Source: Coriobacteriaceae bacterium
GTDB lineage: Bacteria > Actinomycetota > Coriobacteriia > Anaerosomatales > SLCP01
Direction: 5' to 3'
Assembly (NCBI GenBank): GCA_003563465.1
Contig: PWVH01000156.1
Location: forward strand, 1 to 9,037
DNA: 9,037 nucleotides
Shown one piece after another: positions 5,717 to 9,037 of the stretch (position 1 is its first letter; each line of letters opens with the position of its first letter). The translations under genes were made by a program, and so were the position numbers. The notes below the pieces were generated by a model, which ran no database searches, was not told the origin of the DNA, and was given only the letters and a program-made list of their open reading frames with translations.

Positions 5717-7360
5717 GTGAACACCGGATCGCCAACACAGCCAACACAGCCGACACCGCCGACACCGCCAACATCGCGGCCGTCGCCGAACGTCAGGTCG
5801 CTGACTTCGGCGAACCCGTTGTCGAAGTCGCGCTTCGTGCACGGGATGCAATGTCCGCTGCGGCTCTTCCTTGAGGTGCGGACCGATGTCGAGCCGGAGC
5901 CGTTTTCGCGTGGCGATCTGGCTCGATTCGAGATGGGTCACCGCGTGGGCGCGCTTGCGTGCGAGCGCTTCGGCGGCGGTGTGGTGATCGAGGCGGACCA
6001 CCTCCACCACGATCGGGCGGTCGCCAAGACCCGGGAAGCCATGGGCGCGGGAGCGCCTGCGATATACGAGGCCGCGTTCGTCCACGACCGGACGAAGGTG
6101 CGCATCGACATCTTGCGGCGAGCGACTTACCCTCAAGGGTCGCTTGAGGGTAGCGCGGGCACCGCCGACAGCAACACCTGGGACCTCATAGAGGTCAAGT
6201 CCACCGGCGGCTACGAAGCGCGCAAGCACCTGTTCGACGCCGCCGTACAGCTCTACGTGGCTCGTGGCGCGGGCGTGAAAGTGCGCCACGTCTACCTCAT
6301 GCACCTCGACAAGAGCTACATCTGGCCCGGCGGCCCTTACGATCTCGAACGACTCTTCACGCTCGTCGACATCACGGACGAGGCCGAAGAGCTTCAGCCC
6401 GAAATACCGATGCACATCGACCGCCTCATGCGGGTCTTGCAGGCCGAGGAACTCCCTCAGGTAGGTGACGAGGTGAGCTGCACTTCGCCGCATGCATGTC
6501 GCTACACCGCCTTCTGCGCAGAGGGCGCCCCTCCGCATCCCATCCGCGAACTCCCGTACTGTGGACCGCGGAACCGCATCTACAAGGAGCTCAAGGCGCG
6601 TGGCCTCGACACCCTCCTAGACATCGACGAGCGCACCGCCTCGGAGGTCTTCGCGCGCACGGATCAGCTCCACACCTGGCGGGCGACGGTGGTCGAGCGG
6701 GGGCTCGTCGTGCTTCCCGAGCTTGGCGAGTGGTTGGACTCGCTCGAGCATCCGGTATACTTCCTGGACTTCGAGACCATCAACCCGGCACTGCCGATCT
6801 ATCCGGGCACACATCCCTACACGGTCATCCCCGTGCAGTGGTCGTTGCACGTGATGCACGCCGATGGGCGGCTGGAGCATCAAGAGTACCTGGCAACAGG
6901 CACCGAAGACCCTCGGCGAGAGCTCATCGACGCGCTGCTGGATGCCTTGGGCGATACCGGTGCGATTCTCGAGTATCACGGCAACGGCGGGTACGAATCG
7001 CGGATTCTGCGCGAACTCGGTGAACTCTACCCGGACCTCAGGCCGAGGATCGAAGGCGTGCTTGCACGTATGCAGGATCTCGGCACGGCTATCAGGCAGT
7101 GGGTATTTCACCCGGAGTTTCGCGGGCGCTGGTCCGTCAAGCAGGTGCAACCCGTGCTGGCTCCGGGACTTGCGGGCTATGAGGGGATGGCGGTCGCCGA
7201 CGGCGATGCGGCTTCGGTGGAGCTCGTCGAACTGCTCACGGAGCAGGTGCCACCTGAGGCAGTGGAGCAGCTACGCACCGACTTGCTCGCGTACTGCAAG
7301 ATGGACACCGAAGCGATGGTGGAGATGTGGCGGGCGTTGAGCCAGGCGGTCGGTGACTGA
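5717..7360 (+). CDS. DUF2779 protein: Cas4/RecB-like nuclease domain plus DEDD-exonuclease-like domain
   Basis: The protein has 547 residues, starting at GTG 5717 after GGGAG (6-base spacer). Residues 1-34 are a low-complexity Pro/Thr tail. The nuclease domain begins at LSKSRFVHGMQCP (35-47), the usual opening of RecB/Cas4-type proteins. D131 (VRIDILR) and E159-V-K161 (IEVKS) form the PD-(D/E)XK site. C46 with C255-x5-C261-x5-C267 (CRYTAFC) fits the four-cysteine 4Fe-4S signature of Cas4/AddB-like nucleases. The second half matches my memory of DUF2779: YFLDFETINPALPIYPG (D351, E353), EYHGNGGYESRILREL and AYCKMDTEAMV (D530), resembling the three motifs of RNase H-fold 3'-5' exonucleases. Activity is inferred, not known. 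No cas, rec or toxin genes lie nearby, so it stands alone; DNA repair or defence are possible roles. Confidence 0.88.
   Translation: MNTGSPTQPTQPTPPTPPTSRPSPNVRSLTSANPLSKSRFVHGMQCPLRLFLEVRTDVEPEPFSRGDLARFEMGHRVGALACERFGGGVVIEADHLHHDRAVAKTREAMGAGAPAIYEAAFVHDRTKVRIDILRRATYPQGSLEGSAGTADSNTWDLIEVKSTGGYEARKHLFDAAVQLYVARGAGVKVRHVYLMHLDKSYIWPGGPYDLERLFTLVDITDEAEELQPEIPMHIDRLMRVLQAEELPQVGDEVSCTSPHACRYTAFCAEGAPPHPIRELPYCGPRNRIYKELKARGLDTLLDIDERTASEVFARTDQLHTWRATVVERGLVVLPELGEWLDSLEHPVYFLDFETINPALPIYPGTHPYTVIPVQWSLHVMHADGRLEHQEYLATGTEDPRRELIDALLDALGDTGAILEYHGNGGYESRILRELGELYPDLRPRIEGVLARMQDLGTAIRQWVFHPEFRGRWSVKQVQPVLAPGLAGYEGMAVADGDAASVELVELLTEQVPPEAVEQLRTDLLAYCKMDTEAMVEMWRALSQAVGD
5732..5776 (+). repeat. 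Five 9-base repeats encoding the Pro-Thr N-terminal tail
   Basis: Five 9-base units (CCAACACAG twice, CCGACACCG twice, CCAACATCG) encode PTQ-PTQ-PTP-PTP-PTS at residues 6-20 of the DUF2779 protein. The array lies before the conserved nuclease start, in codon frame, so gain or loss of units would only change linker length. The array could also mean that the true start is further downstream, but no later start codon has a ribosome site. Confidence 0.85.
6128..6152 (+). repeat. Perfect 10-base inverted repeat within the DUF2779 coding region
   Basis: TACCCTCAAG (6128-6137), loop GGTCG and CTTGAGGGTA (6143-6152) form a perfect hairpin. It encodes YPQGSLEG (residues 138-145) in the stretch between catalytic D131 and E159, a surface region where length is usually variable. 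It is in frame and does not break the gene. Confidence 0.75.
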
Positions 7361-7382
7361 GCGGAGTCTGGGAGGGGATGCC

Positions 7383-7401
7383 GCTCCCGGCGGCCGGGGG
7401 T
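7383..7401. terminator. GC-rich hairpin between convergent genes
   Basis: CCCGG (7386-7390), loop CGG and CCGGG (7394-7398), extended by C-G and wobble pairs to about 8 pairs, lie between the DUF2779 stop (7360) and the stop of the small minus-strand gene (7407). The position suits a shared terminator, but no T-tract follows on either strand, so efficiency is uncertain. Confidence 0.4.
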
Positions 7402-7406
7402 CACTG

Positions 7407-7511
7407 TCAACAACCGGGCTCACCGGGGTGCCCGCAGCAGGTGGCGGGCTTCGGGAAGATGCGGCGAGAAGCGTTTCGAGCAAGCAGCTTGAGTTTGGCG
7501 CCCAACGGCAT
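7407..7511 (-). CDS. Probable 34-residue basic peptide with CCGHPGEPGC tail
   Basis: On the minus strand ATG 7511-7509 follows GAGG (7521-7518) with a 6-base spacer and opens a 34-codon frame ending at TGA 7409-7407. The peptide has a basic amphipathic part (KLKLLARNASRRIF) and ends in CCGHPGEPGC, with Cys25, Cys26 and Cys34. The two adjacent cysteines, the Gly/Pro spacing and the terminal cysteine look like a purposeful metal- or thiol-binding tail rather than chance. I have an impression of similar short CCGxxGEPGC endings in other bacteria but cannot name a family. The frame stays open upstream to 7817, but that part is repeat-derived and unlike protein. It is convergent with the DUF2779 gene. 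Real coding is likely but not certain. Confidence 0.55.
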   Translation of the reverse strand: MPLGAKLKLLARNASRRIFPKPATCCGHPGEPGC

Positions 7512-7764
7512 GGGCTGCCTCAGGTTCTGCAGATAGCTGCTGGCTGAAGGTCGCTCTCGCTCGTGCGGTCCGTCGCACATTCCCGCGGCTCTCCTCTCCT
7601 TCGGGTGCTTTGCTGGCGCACCTGCCGAGCGCTCTGCTGGCGCCGTATGGCACGACAAGCCGGTGCTTGCGGGTCCGTTGGGTTGATACCCGTATGGGGT
7701 CTGGCGGTAAGCGAGCGAATCTCGGCGTCCGGATAGGGATTGGCAATCGGCAGGCAGGCGGGCG
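7512..7764. other. Noncoding stretch without recognised features
   Basis: Long open frames on the minus strand overlap one another here, as expected by chance in GC-rich DNA, and none shows a recognisable motif or a ribosome site. A short hairpin GGGT-TGAT-ACCC lies at about 7680-7691. I see no tRNA or riboswitch. It probably contains the promoter of the small minus-strand gene at 7407-7511, but I cannot place it. Confidence 0.5.
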
Positions 7765-7856
7765 GGCCCAAGGTCGGCGAGCGGGCAGGCCCAAGGTCGG
7801 CGAGCGGGCGGGCCCAAGGTCGGCGAGCAGGTGGACCCACGATCGATGAGCGTGCG
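7765..7856. repeat. 23-base tandem repeats, three good copies and one decayed
   Basis: Units start at 7765, 7788 and 7811 and share GGCCCAAGGTCGGCGAGC; the first two are identical over at least 22 of 23 bases and the third differs in a few at its end. A fourth block (7834-7856, starting GACCCACGATCGATGAGC) matches at most positions. The 23-base period is not a multiple of three, so the array shifts reading frame at each unit and is unlikely to code for protein. No known element is recognised. Confidence 0.9.
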
Positions 7857-7874
7857 GAAGGGGGTCGGGTCAGG

Positions 7875-7912
7875 CTCTGGTTAGTGGGTGCAATTGCACC
7901 CACTAACCAGAG
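7875..7912. repeat. Perfect 38-base palindrome with no spacer
   Basis: CTCTGGTTAGTGGGTGCAA (7875-7893) is followed directly by its exact reverse complement (7894-7912). The single-stranded form would fold into a hairpin of about 17 pairs. TCAGG (7870-7874) and CCTGA (7918-7922) could add pairs after a 5-base bulge. No T-tract follows on either side, so it is not a typical intrinsic terminator, and no complete gene ends close to it. Its AT content is higher than the surroundings. Options are a binding site for a dimeric protein, a cruciform-forming site or the remnant of a small mobile element. Confidence 0.95.
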
Positions 7913-7977
7913 GGCAACCTGAACGAGCTCGCCGGCCCCGTATCTATTGCACCGGGTCCTCTGCGTTGTGGCGCTCT

Positions 7978-7991
7978 GGCGCTCGAGCGCC
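7978..7991. promoter_or_regulatory. 14-base palindrome, possible operator
   Basis: GGCGCTCGAGCGCC is a perfect 14-base palindrome covering the expected -35 position of the candidate promoter at 8007-8012. A dimeric regulator bound there would block or aid transcription of the flavoprotein gene. GC-rich palindromes also arise by chance. Confidence 0.35.
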
Positions 7992-8006
7992 CCCGTCGCA
8001 TTCGGG

Positions 8007-8012
8007 TACAAT
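8007..8012 (+). promoter_or_regulatory. Candidate -10 box for the flavoprotein gene
   Basis: TACAAT is a five-of-six match to TATAAT and the best promoter-like hexamer upstream of the flavoprotein gene. Transcription would start near 8019, placing all seven 16/17-base repeats in the leader. No good -35 box is visible; the palindrome at 7978-7991 sits there. Confidence 0.45.
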
Positions 8013-8031
8013 CCCGTGATACGTGCTTGGG

Positions 8032-8148
8032 AGACGCAGGGCATGAGAAGACGCAGGGCATGAGGAGACGAGGGCATGAGAAGACGCAGGGCATGAGAAG
8101 ACGCAGGGCATGAGGAGACGAGGGCATGAGGAGGCGAGAGGCATGACA
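8032..8148 (+). repeat. Seven 16/17-base repeats in the flavoprotein leader
   Basis: The units begin at 8032, 8049, 8066, 8082, 8099, 8116 and 8132, with lengths 17, 17, 16, 17, 17, 16 and 17. The consensus is AGACGCAGGGCATGAGA. The first six form a 50-base block (8032-8081) repeated next to itself (8082-8131), differing only at the last base. Each unit holds GGCATGA or a close form, so each has an ATG overlapping a TGA; the last unit supplies the flavoprotein's own ATG (8143). GAGGAG precedes the ATGs at 8076, 8126 and 8143 by 8 bases. Confidence 0.95.
8126..8146 (+). other. Possible leader peptide overlapping the flavoprotein start
   Basis: ATG 8126 after GAGGAG (8-base spacer) encodes M-R-R-R-E-A and stops at TGA 8144-8146, which overlaps the flavoprotein ATG 8143 (ATGA). 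Similar mini-frames start at 8043 and 8076 (M-R-R-R-R-A) and end in the ATGA of the next unit; the frame from 8060 runs 17 codons and stops in the ATGA at 8110, an ATG in frame with the flavoprotein. Arg codons there include AGA and AGG. This could be translational coupling or only a by-product of the repeat period. Confidence 0.3.
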
Positions 8149-8733
8149 GAGCATCGGATGCGCGTGGTGGCGGTCAACGGGTCTCCTCGGCGAGAGGCGA
8201 ACACGTCACTGCTCGTACAGGCAGCTTTCGAGCCCATGCGCCAGGCGGGTATCGAGTGCGAGGAGATCGCGCTCGCGGGCCAGACCGTGGGCGGCTGCAT
8301 CGCGTGCGGAGTCTGCCGGAAGGCGGCCGACCGGCGCTGTCACGGCCGCGACGACTTCGGCAATGAAGTCATCGCTGCACTAGACGCGGCAGACGGCATG
8401 GTCTTAGCCTCGCCGGTCTACTTCGCCGACGTCACTTCCGAGCTCAAAGCCGTCATCGACCGCGCCGGATACGTGGCGCGCGGAAACGAGGGGATGTTCG
8501 TACGAAAGCCCGGTGCGGCCGTGGTGGTGCAGCGTCGCGCGGGCGCTATGCACGCGCTGGACACGATCAACCACTTCTTTCTCATCAACCAGATGTTCGT
8601 GGTGGGCTCATCGTACTGGAGCTTCGGGATGGGTGCGGCAAGAGGCGAGGTCGCCGAAGACGAAGAGGGCATGAAGACCATGCAGGTCCTCGGCGAGAAC
8701 ATGGCTTGGCTGCTCGCGAAGCTTGCGCAGTGA
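8143..8733 (+). CDS. Iron-sulfur flavoprotein / NAD(P)H-dependent FMN reductase family
   Basis: The protein has 196 residues starting at ATG 8143, with AGGAGG (8129-8134) 8 bases upstream. An in-frame ATG at 8110 would add 11 Arg-rich residues from the repeats; ATG 8158 (MRVVAVNG) is possible but has a poorer ribosome site. The flavodoxin-like fold opens with VVAVNGSPRREANTS (8-22), the FMN phosphate loop. C52-x2-C55-x2-C58-x7-C66 matches the compact CX2CX2CX4-7C cluster motif of the Isf family, which holds a 4Fe-4S cluster beside FMN. LASPVYFADVTSELKAVIDRAGYV is the usual flavin-ring region. In Isf proteins from anaerobes such as Methanosarcina the protein passes electrons, and related members protect against oxygen or reduce small molecules. 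Substrate here is unknown. The gene stands alone, convergent with the yjbQ-like gene 50 bases downstream, and has an unusual repeat-filled leader. Confidence 0.9.
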   Translation: MTEHRMRVVAVNGSPRREANTSLLVQAAFEPMRQAGIECEEIALAGQTVGGCIACGVCRKAADRRCHGRDDFGNEVIAALDAADGMVLASPVYFADVTSELKAVIDRAGYVARGNEGMFVRKPGAAVVVQRRAGAMHALDTINHFFLINQMFVVGSSYWSFGMGAARGEVAEDEEGMKTMQVLGENMAWLLAKLAQ

Positions 8734-8783
8734 GGCGGTGGCCGAGGAGAACGCGCTCCGTAACGACGGTGCCGGCTTCGGGC

Positions 8784-9037
8784 CTACTCCCCGAGGACTT
8801 TGATGACGAGGCGCTTGTCTCGCTGTCCGTCGAACTCGCAGTAGAAGATCGCCTGCCACGGGCCGAGATCCAGCTTGCCGTTGGTGATCGGGACGATCAC
8901 CTGGTGATGCACCAGGAGGTTCTTGAGGTGCCCGTCGGCATTGTCCTCGCCGAGGCGATGGTGACGGTAGTCGCCTGATTCCGGCAGCAGATCGGCGGCG
9001 GTGTCGTTGGCGGGGGGCTTCCACGACGGCATGGGCG
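8784..9037 (-). CDS. yjbQ: YjbQ/UPF0047 family protein (C-terminal part, cut by window edge)
   Basis: On the minus strand the frame enters from the right edge and stops at TAG 8786-8784, giving about 84 residues of a protein that is usually 130-150 (longer in this subfamily). The Met at 9032 is internal because the frame continues past it and the family's N-terminal half is missing. Family blocks seen are PSWKPP, DLLPES, YRHHRLGEDNADGHLKNLL, VPITNGKLDLGPWQ and IFYCEFDGQRDKR. The histidine of NADGHLK belongs to the conserved surface cluster of this trimeric family. YjbQ members are annotated as secondary thiamine-phosphate synthase on the basis of weak activity and genetic suppression; the true role is open. 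It is convergent with the flavoprotein gene; I see no strong terminator in the 50 bases between. Confidence 0.93.
   Translation of the reverse strand, partial: PMPSWKPPANDTAADLLPESGDYRHHRLGEDNADGHLKNLLVHHQVIVPITNGKLDLGPWQAIFYCEFDGQRDKRLVIKVLGE

Noticed and set aside
7765..7856. Iteron-type replication origin
   Set aside because: Period fits, but there is no Rep gene, no AT-rich melting region and no DnaA box that I can see.
7875..7912. Integron attC site
   Set aside because: The palindrome has GTTAG and CTAAC in the opposite order from attC core sites, is perfect rather than bulged, and there is no integrase or cassette.
7520..8077. Minus-strand 185-codon frame across the repeats and palindrome
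   Set aside because: It is built from tandem repeats that shift frame, has competing open frames in the other registers, and shows no protein-like motif.
8032..8148. CRISPR array
   Set aside because: The units are adjacent with no spacers, too short, and no cas genes are present; the DUF2779 protein is only distantly Cas4-like.

Overview
This GC-rich window has frequent GTG starts and purine-rich ribosome binding sites. It carries a GatB-type tRNA-dependent amidotransferase subunit, a COG3937-type phasin overlapping a UbiB kinase, an Isf-like iron-sulfur flavoprotein and a DUF2779 nuclease. The mix suggests a free-living, possibly anaerobic, high-GC bacterium. My best guess is an Actinomycetota lineage near the Coriobacteriia, but this rests on gene content and composition only. 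No phage, transposase, CRISPR array, rRNA or tRNA was recognised.

Layout. (1) 1-1040, minus strand: the N-terminal part of an exported protein, probably a beta-propeller, cut by the left edge and with a 15-residue tandem repeat behind its signal peptide. (2) 1041-1321: divergent intergenic region. (3) 1322-3393, plus strand: a phasin-like coiled-coil protein and a UbiB/ABC1 kinase that overlap by 4 bases (GTGA), so a tight two-gene unit. (4) 3480-5006, plus strand: gatB, without gatC or gatA beside it. (5) 5066-5587, minus strand: a small lipoprotein convergent with gatB; three imperfect 22-base repeats cover its stop codon. (6) 5717-7360, plus strand: a two-domain DUF2779 protein combining a Cas4/RecB-like PD-(D/E)XK nuclease, a probable Fe-S cluster and a DEDD-exonuclease-like domain. 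(7) 7361-8142: about 780 bases with little coding potential but dense structure: a likely 34-codon Cys-tailed peptide gene on the minus strand, 23-base tandem repeats, a perfect 38-base palindrome, a candidate promoter with a 14-base palindrome, and seven 16/17-base repeats, each holding an ATGA. (8) 8143-8733, plus strand: the iron-sulfur flavoprotein, reached directly from those repeats. (9) 8784-9037, minus strand: the C-terminal part of a YjbQ/UPF0047 protein, cut by the right edge.

The genes mostly look like independent housekeeping or accessory units. Only phasin-UbiB is clearly coupled. The most unusual part is the noncoding island 7361-8142. Its repeats make a chain of very short arginine-rich reading frames whose stops overlap the next start (ATGA) and lead into the flavoprotein. 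The loopless 38-base palindrome and the small CCGHPGEPGC-tailed peptide are the other two leads there.
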